Source: Catenulispora sp. GP43 (GTDB taxonomy: Bacteria > Actinomycetota > Actinomycetes > Streptomycetales > Catenulisporaceae). Taken from it: a DNA stretch of 64,000 nt. The notes beneath the pieces are model-generated. The model did no database searches. It saw only the letters and a list, made by a program, of their open reading frames with translations, and was not told the origin of the DNA. Every line of letters starts with the position of its first letter. The first letter of the stretch is position 1. This document shows, piece after piece, positions 47,999 through 56,641 of the stretch. The translations under genes and the position numbers were made by a program. The stretch lies in the NCBI RefSeq assembly GCF_041260665.1, contig NZ_JBGCCT010000010.1, forward strand, positions 186,001-250,000. Direction: 5' to 3'.

Positions 47999-48463
47999 AT
48001 GCCTGTCTTCCGGCGCACCCGGGCCGTCAAGTCCGAGACCGCGATGTCCACGGCCGTCGGCGGCATCGGCGACATCAGCGGCATCAGCGGCATCGTGGTA
48101 CGCGACGCCGAGAGCCGCGTGCGGTTCGCCTGGCGCCGGGATCTGTACGAAATGCGCCGCCTGGTCGACCGCCAACTGCAGGCTGCCGTCGCGGACAGCC
48201 TGCAGGCGTACGAGGTCCTGCGCCGAGCGCAGCAGGACAGCGCCCCGGGCAGGATCGCCGACGCTCACCTGAGGTTCGAGACCGCCACCCGGCTCACGCA
48301 GGCGCGGACCGACGACCGCGATCGGATCGACGCGCTGATCGAGGCCGACTTCGGCGGCGGATCCGCCACTTTCGCCACCTCCGCCACTTCCGCCGCTCCA
48401 CCCTCTCCCGCCAGGCTCGCGCGCGTACGGCGGCTCGCGGCCACCCTGCGGCGGCGCAGCTGA
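47999..48463 (+). CDS. Hypothetical helical protein
   Basis: A 154-residue protein. The middle part is charged and helical (WRRDLYEMRRLVDRQLQAAV, DSLQAYEVLRRAQQDS, LTQARTDDRDRIDALIEAD) and the C-terminus is Ala/Thr/Ser-rich then basic (RVRRLAATLRRRS). The short stretch GGIGDISGISGI resembles a degenerate repeat. No family recognised and no good ribosome site besides AAGGGATCTGAGA before the ATG. Codon usage is typical of the window, so it is probably real. Confidence 0.5.
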   Translation: MPVFRRTRAVKSETAMSTAVGGIGDISGISGIVVRDAESRVRFAWRRDLYEMRRLVDRQLQAAVADSLQAYEVLRRAQQDSAPGRIADAHLRFETATRLTQARTDDRDRIDALIEADFGGGSATFATSATSAAPPSPARLARVRRLAATLRRRS

Positions 48464-48650
48464 CCGCAGCCGACCGCAGCAACTCCGGACAGGCATCGGC
48501 GGCCACACCGAAAATCGTGGGTGGTTTTTCCGCTTACAATCCTGCGCATGGGATAGCGGGGCCGCGGTGCAATTTCGGCGTGGCTCATCTGGAATATTCT
48601 CCCACCCTATGATGTTTGCGCCAAGGTGCAGACCGAATTTTGGAGGAACC

Positions 48651-48944
48651 ATGGCCACGGACTATGACGCCCCGCGCAAAACCGACGAGGACCTCGCCGA
48701 AGACAGCATCGAGGAGTTGAAGGGCGCCCACGCCAAAACCGCCACCCGCGTGGCCGAGCTGGACGAGCCCGACAACGAATCCCTGGACCTGCCCGGAGCC
48801 GACCTTTCGGGCGAGCAACTGAGCGTCCGGGTTCTGCCGGCCCAAAACGACGAGTTCACCTGTTCCAGGTGTTTCCTGGTCCAACACCGGAGCCTCCTGG
48901 CGCGTCACACCCGTCGCGAATGGATCTGCAAAGACTGCGCCTGA
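48651..48944 (+). CDS. DUF4193-family zinc-ribbon-like protein
   Basis: A 97-residue protein. Acidic N-terminus (MATDYDAPRKTDEDLAEDSI) and a C-terminal pair of CxxC motifs: Cys71/Cys74 in FTCSRCFLVQHRS and Cys93/Cys96 in WICKDCA, likely binding zinc. This is the actinobacterial DUF4193 family, typically about 98 residues; function unknown. GGAGG lies seven bases before ATG 48651. Confidence 0.9.
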   Translation: MATDYDAPRKTDEDLAEDSIEELKGAHAKTATRVAELDEPDNESLDLPGADLSGEQLSVRVLPAQNDEFTCSRCFLVQHRSLLARHTRREWICKDCA

Positions 48945-48965
48945 ACGGCCGCCGATTTCCGGCAG

Positions 48966-48990
48966 GTGTGGAATACCGGCCTTCGGGTAG
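48966..48990 (+). promoter_or_regulatory. SigB-type promoter candidate for anti-sigma ATPase gene
   Basis: GTGT, 15 bases, GGGTAG, ending 10 bases before GTG 49000, which would make a leaderless transcript. Confidence 0.4.
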
Positions 48991-48999
48991 CCGGAGCCG

Positions 49000-49392
49000 G
49001 TGACTACGAAATCCGACGGTACGGCCGCCGCCACAATTCAGCTGACGCCGGAGTCGGGCGCCCCCGGACGTGCGCGGGATTTCCTCACCCGGTTCGTCCG
49101 CTCCGAAGGCGCAGAACGTTACGCGGAGGACGGCCGAGTGATCGTCAGCGAGCTGGTCACCAATGCCGTGCGATACTCACGCACGGAGATGTCCGTCGAT
49201 CTGGAACTGACCGGCGCCGGCTTGGAAGTCGGCGTCTATGACGACGGTCCGGGCGAACCCCACATCACCCCCGCCACCCAGCGCGGGCTGAGCGGACGCG
49301 GCTTGGCGCTGGTCGCCAGGCTCGCCCAGGAGTGGGGCGTCCAGTTCGCCGAACGTGGCGGCAAGCGCGTGTGGTGCGTGTTGACCGACTGA
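49000..49392 (+). CDS. Anti-sigma-type ATP-binding protein (HATPase_c_2)
   Basis: A 130-residue GHKL-fold serine kinase-like protein. The N box is VIVSELVTNAVRYS, the G1 box VGVYDDGPGEPHI and the G2 box GLSGRGLALVARLA. This is the RsbW/SpoIIAB-like family of actinobacteria, usually anti-sigma factors or their regulators. GTG 49000 is the only plausible start, with CGGAG close by and a SigB-type sequence overlapping. It may partner the SpoIIE phosphatase at 39870 or the MEDS protein at the left edge. Confidence 0.9.
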   Translation: MTTKSDGTAAATIQLTPESGAPGRARDFLTRFVRSEGAERYAEDGRVIVSELVTNAVRYSRTEMSVDLELTGAGLEVGVYDDGPGEPHITPATQRGLSGRGLALVARLAQEWGVQFAERGGKRVWCVLTD

Positions 49393-49452
49393 GGCCGACT
49401 GAGGTCATGCGGCGCGCTGGCAGGCCGCTTCACTGCTCGCTGGTAGGCCGCT

Positions 49453-50445
49453 TCAGTGCTCGTTGGTCGGCGTCCGGTCCTGCGCCGCCATCGCCGAATC
49501 CCACGCTTTCCGGTCGCCTTCGGTGGTCGGCGGCGGGAACAGGCTGCGCGGCCACAGATTGCGGGAGCGGACCACGTCGACCGCGACGGCGTACAAGGTC
49601 ACCCGAGCCTGGATGTACAGCCATGCGATCAGCCCCAACACCAGCCCGAAGGTCCCATACAACGTCGAAGCGTGCCGCAGCTCGTGAGTGACGTAGTAGC
49701 CACCGACCGCCTGCAACAGCTGCCAGCCCACCGCGCCGATCACAGCACCGGTCCACAGATCGCGGCCGGACACCTGCTCGGCGATCGCCAAACGCAGGGC
49801 GAGCCAATAGGTCCCGGTTCCGATCACCACCGCCGCCAGAACCGCGACCACCCGGACCGCTATCGACAGCGGTCCGCTGCCGATGCCGGCCGCGAGGTCG
49901 GCCACCAGGCTGGTGCCCGCCATGCCGACCCCGACCACGGCGATGAACGCGTAGCTGCGGAACCAGGACCACGGGAAGCCCGGCCTGCGGTTGTAGGGGA
50001 CGGCCCACAGCCGGTTCAGGACGTTCTGCGCGGCGTTGGCCAGCCCGCGGGCGCCGAGCAGGGATCCGATCAGCCCGACCACCAGCCCGGCCGGCCCGCG
50101 GCCGAGAGCGTGGATGTTGCCCCGCAGCTGGTCGCCGATGACCGGGAAGTCCGCCAGCGCCGACTTCAGCACCCACTGCTGCAACGCCGGGTCGTGGCGC
50201 AGTGCGAACCCGAGCACTGTCACCAGCACCAGCAGCAGCGGGAACAGGGACATGAAGGCGTAGAAAGTGAGCAGCCCGGTGAGATTGCCCGCCTGGTCAT
50301 CAGAGAGCTTGCGCCACACCGCCGTGGGGAAGGCCAGCCAGCGATGCCGCTGCTGGAAGGCGTCAACGCGTCGGGCCAGTGCTCTTATACGCGCGCCGAA
50401 GCTCATGCCACCGGACCAGCGAGACACAGACGAGGACGCGTTCAT
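49453..50445 (-). CDS. YihY/BrkB-family membrane protein
   Basis: A 330-residue integral membrane protein with about six helices. LTFYAFMSLFPLLLVLVTVL, GRGPAGLVVGLIGSLLGARG, FRSYAFIAVVGVGMAG and TLYGTFGLVLGLIAWLYIQARV are hallmarks of the YihY/BrkB family, proposed transporters or envelope proteins (once misassigned as RNase BN). GAGGAAGAGG precedes ATG 50445. It is convergent with the anti-sigma ATPase gene. Function remains uncertain. Confidence 0.92.
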   Translation of the reverse strand: MNASSSVSRWSGGMSFGARIRALARRVDAFQQRHRWLAFPTAVWRKLSDDQAGNLTGLLTFYAFMSLFPLLLVLVTVLGFALRHDPALQQWVLKSALADFPVIGDQLRGNIHALGRGPAGLVVGLIGSLLGARGLANAAQNVLNRLWAVPYNRRPGFPWSWFRSYAFIAVVGVGMAGTSLVADLAAGIGSGPLSIAVRVVAVLAAVVIGTGTYWLALRLAIAEQVSGRDLWTGAVIGAVGWQLLQAVGGYYVTHELRHASTLYGTFGLVLGLIAWLYIQARVTLYAVAVDVVRSRNLWPRSLFPPPTTEGDRKAWDSAMAAQDRTPTNEH

Positions 50446-50521
50446 GGATGCCTCTTCCTCGTGTATGGCTTTGAGTCCTCCGCTATGTCCATCCCGTGCC
50501 GCACGAAACGGCCCGCGCAGA

Positions 50522-50863
50522 ATGTACCTGAAGGGCGGGCGTGCCGCCGACCGACTTCAGGAGTCGCCGACACCTGTCTTCACCACCTCGCCGCGCGTCA
50601 CCCTCCTGACGCACGACGGCGCCTCCGCGCTCGGCATCGCCGCGATTCCCCTGCTCGCCGCGATCATCGTGGGGGTGTTGCTGTACCGCGGGATCCTGGC
50701 CGATTCGCGAAATGCGAGGGCTGCCGCCTGGTCGCTGTCGGCCGTGCTGACCGCCGCGGGTGTCGTCGGATTCGTCACCATCCTCATCGGTGTGGTCGTC
50801 GTACCGGTCGGGGTACTGCTGCTGGTCGCGTGCGGGCAGACGGTGCCGCCACGCCTGCGATGA
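50522..50863 (+). CDS. Hypothetical membrane protein, start uncertain
   Basis: A 113-residue frame whose C-terminal part looks real: GASALGIAAIPLLAAIIVG, LYRGILADSRNARAAAWSLS and VGFVTILIGVVVVPVGVLLL give three hydrophobic segments ending in a basic tail. The first 40 residues (YLKGGRAADRLQES) look like translated noncoding DNA and no ribosome site is present before ATG 50522, so the gene may be N-terminally truncated. It lies between BrkB and the LuxR regulator, convergent with the latter. Confidence 0.45.
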   Translation: MYLKGGRAADRLQESPTPVFTTSPRVTLLTHDGASALGIAAIPLLAAIIVGVLLYRGILADSRNARAAAWSLSAVLTAAGVVGFVTILIGVVVVPVGVLLLVACGQTVPPRLR

Positions 50864-50902
50864 CCGAACATCCGGGCGGCGCGGCCACCTGCACGACCGC
50901 CG

Positions 50903-53755
50903 TCACTGCCTCCGGATCGGAACCACGGGAGCGAAGCCGAGATCAGCGATCGCCGCCTCGCCGAGGACGGCATGGTCCCCGCCGGCGAGCACCATGGTCC
51001 GGGCCGCTTGATACCGGCAGCCCGCGGCGTCGAACGCGGCCGTCGCGGCGAGCATCCGGCTCTGGTTCCCGTCGAGCAACGCCTCGGCGCGCTCGACCAG
51101 CGCGTCGGCGACCGGGTTGCCCGCCACGACGGCGCGGGCCTGCGCGAGGAGATCGCGGGCGTCGGGGCTGCCGGCCAGGACGGCGGCTTCGGCGCGCTGT
51201 GCCACGTACCAGTGGAGCCAGGTCCAGGTCACCCACCGCCAGACCGCATCCGGGCCGGGCGTCATGCGCTGGAGTGCCTCCTCGGCCCGGCCGTGGTGTA
51301 GGAGGTTCAGCACTGCGAAGACCGCGCCGTATCCGTAGGTCGCCCACGGCGATTCGTCGATCTGCCGCAGCACCCTGTCCCATGCGCGCTCGGCTTCATG
51401 GTCTCCGCGAAGGCCGTGGATCGTCGCCACGCCGGCCGCCGCCGGGCCCAGGATCGACCCGGTCGGGCAGCCGGCCCGCTGCCAGCTTTCGAGGAAACGC
51501 TCGCTGATCGCCAGCACTTCCGGGACGTCGCCGCTCAGCGCGCCGGTCACCAGCAGCCCGCCGGTGGCCCGATGACCGACCTCGGCCAGCAGCGGATGGT
51601 CCGCGAGTCGCCGGGCCCACCTCCGGGCGCCGGGCAGGTCTCCCGTGCCGACGCCGGCTTCGGTGGCCTCGGTGAGTGCCTCGATCAGTTCGAGCGTGCC
51701 GGCCGGCGTGTCCGCGACGGACTCCAGCAGCGCGGCCCGCCGCCGCGCCGTGGCCGCGGCGGCGAAGGCGTCGCCGGCCCAGCTGCGGGCGCCGACGAGG
51801 GTGTCGAGCGCGGCTGACTCGGCCAGCGGGTCGCCGGCGCGGCGCGCGAGGTCGACGGCATGTTCGGCGGACGCGATGGCCCCTGCGGCGGCGTCGGCGG
51901 CCGTGCGCTCGCCGGCGAAGGCGTCGGTGAGCGTCCGTCCGGCTTCGGCCGTCGCCACCGCGGCCAGGGCGGCCAGGGCGGCCGGATCCTCGGCGGCGAG
52001 GTCGCGCGCCTGGGTGATGAGCGCATTCGCCTCCTGCTGGGGCAGGGGCTTGGCGAACTTGCTCGCGAACCGGTACGCGTCGCCGGCCGCGGTCGCCAGA
52101 TCGCGTGCGGCAGCGCCGAGGTCCCCGCCGCGGCGGGCGGCGTCGGCGGCCTCCAGGCGCAGCCGGTGCATGTCGTCGCCGTGCATGCGGCATCCCGCGA
52201 CCGCGGCGGCGTGCCGCAGCATCTCCGCGGCGACGGCCGGGTCGTCGGCGAGCCCGGCCGCCTGCTCGTAGCGGCGCTGGGACTCGCCGATCAGCTGTCG
52301 GGCGAACGCCGCCCGCGCCAGGTGGCCCGCGAGCCGGCACGCGTCAGCCCGCTGATCCGGCTGCTCGGCCGCCCAGGCCAGCACCGCGCGCAGGTCGTCG
52401 GCCACGGCGTCGAAGCCGGCGCGCCGGTCCGATCCGGCCCGCGCGAGCCCGTCGGCGGCCGTCAGGCTCCACCGCAGGTGCCGGAGCCGGACGTCGGCCA
52501 GCTCGCCGGCCGCGGCCAACCGCTCCGTCCCGTACCGGCGGATCGTCTCCGGCGCGCGGTACGCGGTCGCCGACGCGGACGCTGTCACCGTCACCGTCAG
52601 CAGGCTCTGTTCAGCCAGCCGCGCCAGGCCGTCAGCCACGACGATCATCTCGGACCCGGCAACCTCCGCGGCCGCGCCGAGGGTGAACGGCGCCACGAAC
52701 ACCGAGATCCGCCGCAGGAGCGTCTGGTCGTCGGAGTCCAGCAGCGCGTAGCTCCAGTCCAGCGCGGCCCGCACGGAGCGGTGCCGGTCGTCGGCGCGCG
52801 AGCCGCCGGTCAGCATCCGCAGCGGATCGGACAGCGCGGCGGTGACACCGTCCAGTCCGAGCGTCGGCAGCCGCGCCGCCGCCAGCTCGATCGCCAACGC
52901 CATGCCGTCGAGCCGTTCGCAGATCTCGACGACGCGCCCGCGCTGCGCGGGTTCCGGCACCCAGCCGACCGCCTCGCTCCGGCCGGTGAACAGCGCGACC
53001 GCGTCCGAGTCGCCGCCGCCGGCCAGGGAGAACGGCGGGACCGCATACACCCGCTCGAAGGGCACCATCAGCCGGGCCCGGCTGGTCGCCAGCACCGTCA
53101 GCTCCGGACAGGTCCCGAGCAGCCGCTCCAGGAACGGAGCCACACCGTCCCTGACGTGCTCGCAGTTGTCCAGGACCAGCAGCGCGCGGCGGCCGGCCAG
53201 CGCCGCGGCCACCGACTCCCGCAGACCGGCGCCCGGCTGCTCGCCGACACCCAGCGCGGCGGCGACGGCGGCCGCGACCATCCCCGGCTCGGTCACCGGC
53301 ACCAGGTCGACGAACCAGGCCCCGGCGGGGAAGTCGCCGGACGTCCGCTCGGCGACCGCCAGGGCCAGCCGCGTCTTGCCGACGCCGCCCGGCCCGATCG
53401 CGACCACGTGGCGGTTCGTCCTGAGCAGTTCGGCCAGCTCGGCGCTCTCCGGGACCCGGCCGACGAACGGGGTCAGCGGCCGCGGCAGGTCCGGGGCCGG
53501 CCGGGGTGACTCGCCGGCGGCCGCGACACCGGCGCCGACAGCTCCGACCGCCCCGGCTGCCCCGGCTGCCCCGGCTGCCGCCAGCTGGGCCAGCGCCCGC
53601 CGATCCGTCGCTCCCAACTTGCGCAGCAACGAGGAGACGTGGCTTTCGACGGTGCGCACGGAGATGAACAGCCGGGCCGAGATCTCGGCGTTGGTGAGGT
53701 GCTCCCCGAGCAGCGCCAACACCTCTGCCTCGCGGGCCGAGACCTCCGCGGTCAT
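50903..53755 (-). CDS. Large LuxR-family regulator with N-terminal HTH and NB-ARC-like ATPase
   Basis: A 950-residue protein. The HTH is at the N-terminus (residues 5-60: SAREAEVLALLGEHLTNAEI, VRTVESHVSSLLRKLGAT), not at the C-terminus as in MalT/LAL regulators. An Ala/Gly linker leads to an AfsR-like NB-ARC ATPase: Walker A GPGGVGKT (121-128), Walker B LLVLDNCEH (about 193-201), GMALAIELAAARLPTLGLDG. The last 500 residues are Ala-rich TPR-like helices. ATG 53755 fits homologous starts; ATG 53770 is an alternative. It diverges from a VOC-DUF1801-VOC operon, its likely target. Confidence 0.88.
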   Translation of the reverse strand: MTAEVSAREAEVLALLGEHLTNAEISARLFISVRTVESHVSSLLRKLGATDRRALAQLAAAGAAGAAGAVGAVGAGVAAAGESPRPAPDLPRPLTPFVGRVPESAELAELLRTNRHVVAIGPGGVGKTRLALAVAERTSGDFPAGAWFVDLVPVTEPGMVAAAVAAALGVGEQPGAGLRESVAAALAGRRALLVLDNCEHVRDGVAPFLERLLGTCPELTVLATSRARLMVPFERVYAVPPFSLAGGGDSDAVALFTGRSEAVGWVPEPAQRGRVVEICERLDGMALAIELAAARLPTLGLDGVTAALSDPLRMLTGGSRADDRHRSVRAALDWSYALLDSDDQTLLRRISVFVAPFTLGAAAEVAGSEMIVVADGLARLAEQSLLTVTVTASASATAYRAPETIRRYGTERLAAAGELADVRLRHLRWSLTAADGLARAGSDRRAGFDAVADDLRAVLAWAAEQPDQRADACRLAGHLARAAFARQLIGESQRRYEQAAGLADDPAVAAEMLRHAAAVAGCRMHGDDMHRLRLEAADAARRGGDLGAAARDLATAAGDAYRFASKFAKPLPQQEANALITQARDLAAEDPAALAALAAVATAEAGRTLTDAFAGERTAADAAAGAIASAEHAVDLARRAGDPLAESAALDTLVGARSWAGDAFAAAATARRRAALLESVADTPAGTLELIEALTEATEAGVGTGDLPGARRWARRLADHPLLAEVGHRATGGLLVTGALSGDVPEVLAISERFLESWQRAGCPTGSILGPAAAGVATIHGLRGDHEAERAWDRVLRQIDESPWATYGYGAVFAVLNLLHHGRAEEALQRMTPGPDAVWRWVTWTWLHWYVAQRAEAAVLAGSPDARDLLAQARAVVAGNPVADALVERAEALLDGNQSRMLAATAAFDAAGCRYQAARTMVLAGGDHAVLGEAAIADLGFAPVVPIRRQ

Positions 53756-53889
53756 GTCCACGCCGCCCATTGTCCCGTATGCCGATCCGTGGCCGGATCC
53801 GTGGTCACCACGGATGTGGCCGCACCCCGTCCGGCACGAGGCTGTGAGCACGGCCGATCCGCCGAGGCCCACGACCATCAGGAGCGAAC

Positions 53890-54246
53890 ATGTCCGACCC
53901 CGCGACGTACGGCATCAAGACCGTCCTGCACCCCGTCGCCGACCTGGCGAAGGCGAAAGCCGTCTACGCGGCGCTGTTCGGCATGAACCCGCAGACCGAC
54001 GCGCCGTACTACGTCGGCTTCGACGTCGCCGGCCTCCACGTCGGCCTGGTGCCCGACGGCGGCCCGCAAGGCATGGCCTCGCCGGTCGCCTACTGGGACG
54101 TGCCGGACATCGCGGCGGCCCTGGCCGCGGTGACGGCCGCCGGCGCCCGCGTCGCCGAGCCGGTGCGCGACGTGGGCCGCGGCCGGCTGGTGGCCACCTT
54201 CACCGATGTCGACGGCAACGTCCTGGGGCTGATCCAGGACCAGTGA
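53890..54246 (+). CDS. VOC-family protein (single module)
   Basis: A 118-residue glyoxalase/bleomycin-resistance fold protein: TVLHPVADLAKAKAVYAALF, GLHVGLVPDGG, VAYWDVPDIAAALAAVTAAG and FTDVDGNVLGLIQD. The metal-ligand Glu usual in DPDGNxxEL is replaced by Gly, so metal catalysis is doubtful and ligand binding is likelier. GGAGCG precedes ATG 53890. First gene of a three-gene operon divergent from the LuxR regulator. Confidence 0.9.
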   Translation: MSDPATYGIKTVLHPVADLAKAKAVYAALFGMNPQTDAPYYVGFDVAGLHVGLVPDGGPQGMASPVAYWDVPDIAAALAAVTAAGARVAEPVRDVGRGRLVATFTDVDGNVLGLIQDQ

Positions 54247-54300
54247 CCGGCGCCGCGACCACCCGTCCCACCCGATCGCCCACAGAGTCAGGAGACTCAC

Positions 54301-54771
54301 ATGACTACCACGAAGAACACGCCGAAGACCGACGCCGGCGCGGGGTACGACGGCTTCACCGCCGATGAGCGTGCCGCGATGAAGGACCACGCGCTGGAGC
54401 TGAAGTCGGCCGGGCGCCGGGGTGCGAAGGCGTCCGCCGCGGACGGCGAGGCCGACGTCCTCGCCAAGATCGCCGAGATGGACGACGCGGACCGCCTGCT
54501 GGCGCAGCGGGTGCACACCGTCGTCAGGACGGCGGCGCCGCACCTCACGCCGAAGCTCTGGTACGGGATGCCCGCCTACGCGCGGGACGGCAAGATCGTG
54601 TGCTTCTTCCAGAGCGCGGCGAAGTTCAAGGCCCGCTACGCGACCCTCGGCTTCAACGACCCGGCGAACCTGGACGAGGGCACCATGTGGCCGACCGCCT
54701 TCGCCCTGACCGCACTGTCCGCCGCCGACGAGCAGCGGATCGCCGACCTCGTGGCGCGCGCGGCGGCCTGA
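54301..54771 (+). CDS. DUF1801/YdhG-like protein
   Basis: A 156-residue protein. The N-terminus is charged and Lys-rich (FTADERAAMKDHALELKSAG, also seen in YdeI-like proteins). The fold core is LAQRVHTVVRTAAPHLTPKL, WYGMPAYARDGKIVCFFQSA and LGFNDPANLDEGTMWPTAF, typical of the DUF1801/YdhG superfamily (frataxin-like fold). Members have no settled function, though some are linked to metal or intracellular stress. GGAGACTCAC precedes ATG 54301. It sits between two VOC genes in one operon. Confidence 0.88.
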   Translation: MTTTKNTPKTDAGAGYDGFTADERAAMKDHALELKSAGRRGAKASAADGEADVLAKIAEMDDADRLLAQRVHTVVRTAAPHLTPKLWYGMPAYARDGKIVCFFQSAAKFKARYATLGFNDPANLDEGTMWPTAFALTALSAADEQRIADLVARAAA

Positions 54772-54839
54772 ATTCCCGACTTCCCCACCTCCCGACTGAC
54801 CGGCTTCCCCACTTCCCCACCCACCGAAGGAACTCCGCC

Positions 54840-55463
54840 ATGACCGTCATCGAATCCGTCATCCTCGAGTCCCCCGAGCCCGAGGCCGCCGAGGCCTTCT
54901 ACACCGCCGCGTTCGGCCTGGACCACCGGCTGCGCGTCCGCGCGGCCGACGCGCCGACCACCGGCTTCCGCGGCTACCTGCTCTCGCTCGTGGTCTCCCA
55001 GCCCGGCAACGTCGACCTGCTCACCGGCGCCGCCCTCGAGGGCGGCGCGACCGTGCTCCAGCCGGCCAAGAAGAGCTTCTGGGGCTACGGCGGCATCATC
55101 CAGGCACCGGACGGCGCCATCTGGAAGATCACGACCTCGGAGAAGAAGGACAGCGCCCCGGCGACCCGCGCCATCGACGCCTTCGTCCTCCTGCTCGGCG
55201 TCACGGACGTCAAGACGACCAAGCAGTTCTACGTCGACCGCGGCCTGACCGTCGCGAAGAGCTTCGGCAGCAAGTACGTCGAGTTCGACACAGCGCCCTC
55301 GCCGGTCAAGCTCGCCATGTACACCCGCCGAGCCGCCGCCAAGGACGCCGGAATCGACTCCGCGGGCAGCGGATCCCGCCGCATCGCCATCGGCACCGCC
55401 GGCGACCGGGGCTTCACCGACCCCGACGGCCTGGCCTGGGAGACCGCGCACGTCCGAGCGTGA
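54840..55463 (+). CDS. VOC-family protein (two modules)
   Basis: A 207-residue protein with two glyoxalase-like halves: VIESVILESPEPEAAEAFYT with QAPDGAIWKITTSEK, and IDAFVLLLGVTDVKTTKQFY with DRGFTDPDGLAWETAHV. A tandem VOC of this type often works as a bound-ligand or resistance protein. AAGGAAC lies before ATG 54840. It is the last gene of the VOC-DUF1801-VOC operon and is convergent with the organosulfur operon (26 bp between stops). Confidence 0.88.
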   Translation: MTVIESVILESPEPEAAEAFYTAAFGLDHRLRVRAADAPTTGFRGYLLSLVVSQPGNVDLLTGAALEGGATVLQPAKKSFWGYGGIIQAPDGAIWKITTSEKKDSAPATRAIDAFVLLLGVTDVKTTKQFYVDRGLTVAKSFGSKYVEFDTAPSPVKLAMYTRRAAAKDAGIDSAGSGSRRIAIGTAGDRGFTDPDGLAWETAHVRA

Positions 55464-55489
55464 CCCCCGAGTCCGGGCTCGCACGCCCC

Positions 55490-56641
55490 TCAGAGTCTTC
55501 GCAGCAACGGCAAGAGCATCTCCCCGACCGTGTAGGCCTCCTCCAGATGCGGCTGTCCCGACAGGATGAAGTGCTCCACGCCCAGCGCGCGGTACTCGGC
55601 GATCCGCTCGGCGACCTGCTCATGGCTGCCGACCAGTGCCGTGCCGGCGTGCCTGCGGACCAGTGCGAAGCCCGCCCACAGGTTGGGGGCGACCTCCAAC
55701 CGGTCTGCTCCGCCGGCGGTCAGCGCCGTCATACGGCGCTGACCGACCGAGGTCGAGGCCTCGAAGCGCTGTCTGGCCACGGCGATGGCCGCCGGGTCCA
55801 GCGTCGCCAGCATGCGGTCGGCCTCCGCCCAGGCGGCGGCCGCGGTGTCACGGGTGATGACATGCAGCCGGATGCCGAACCTCGGCGGTGGCCGGTCGAG
55901 GGCGGCGGCGCGTTCACGGACCCGCTCGAGCTGCGCCGCGACCGCCTCGGGCGGCTCGCCCCAGGCCAGGTGGACGTCGGCGTGGCGGGCTGAGACAGCG
56001 GCCGCGGCGGCCGAGGCGCCGCCGAGGTAGACGGTGGGCGGCGGACCGTCCAGCGGGCGGCCGACGGTGGCGCCGGCGACGTCGTAGTGCTCGCCCACGA
56101 AGTCGAAGGGCTTGTCGCCCCACGCGCCTCGCAGAACCTCGATGAACTCCGCGGTGCGCGCGTAGCGCCGGTCGTGGTCGAGCCGGTCGCCGAAGCGGCG
56201 CTGCTCCTGCTCGTCGCTGCCGGTGACGATGTTCAGCGCCACGCGTCCGCCGGACTGGTGCTGGAACGTCGCGGCCATCTGCGCGGCCAGCGTCGGCGCG
56301 ATCGAGTCCGGCCGCAGCGCGACGATGAAGGTCAGGGTACTGGTCAGGGCGGACAGGGCGGCCGTGGTGATCCACGGGTCCTGACACCAGGTGCCGGTCG
56401 GGGTCAGGACCGATTCGAAGCCCAGGCGCTCAGCCGCCCGGGCCACATCGGCCAGGTACCCCGGGTCCGGCGGCCGGCCGGCGGCGCGCGGATCGTCGGT
56501 CGCGGTGCGGGAGTGGGCCCAGCCGACGATGTCCCGGCCGTCCCCGGCAGTGGGCAGGTACCAGTGGACGTGCGGCCCCCGGCCCCCGCCCCCGGCGGTG
56601 GGACGGGGGTCGGGGACCGGGCCATGGCCGGGGATCGTCAC
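55490..56641 (-). CDS. SsuD-like FMN-dependent monooxygenase (LLM class) A
   Basis: A 383-residue luciferase-like monooxygenase of the alkanesulfonate monooxygenase group. Signatures: LGFESVLTPTGTWCQDPWIT, LTFIVALRPDSIAPTLAAQM, GGRVALNIVTGSDEQEQRRF and GDRLDHDRRYARTAEFIEVL, close to SsuD. These enzymes use FMNH2 and oxygen to release sulfite from sulfonates. GTG 56641 overlaps the hydrolase stop as GTGA, so translation is coupled; a longer frame to 56722 is rejected. It is the last gene of the operon and the closest of three LLM paralogues to canonical SsuD. Confidence 0.9.
   Translation of the reverse strand: MTIPGHGPVPDPRPTAGGGGRGPHVHWYLPTAGDGRDIVGWAHSRTATDDPRAAGRPPDPGYLADVARAAERLGFESVLTPTGTWCQDPWITTAALSALTSTLTFIVALRPDSIAPTLAAQMAATFQHQSGGRVALNIVTGSDEQEQRRFGDRLDHDRRYARTAEFIEVLRGAWGDKPFDFVGEHYDVAGATVGRPLDGPPPTVYLGGASAAAAAVSARHADVHLAWGEPPEAVAAQLERVRERAAALDRPPPRFGIRLHVITRDTAAAAWAEADRMLATLDPAAIAVARQRFEASTSVGQRRMTALTAGGADRLEVAPNLWAGFALVRRHAGTALVGSHEQVAERIAEYRALGVEHFILSGQPHLEEAYTVGEMLLPLLRRL

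Noticed and set aside
49456-51507. Frame of 683 codons on the plus strand
   Set aside because: Covers BrkB and LuxR genes in antisense; no domain signal.
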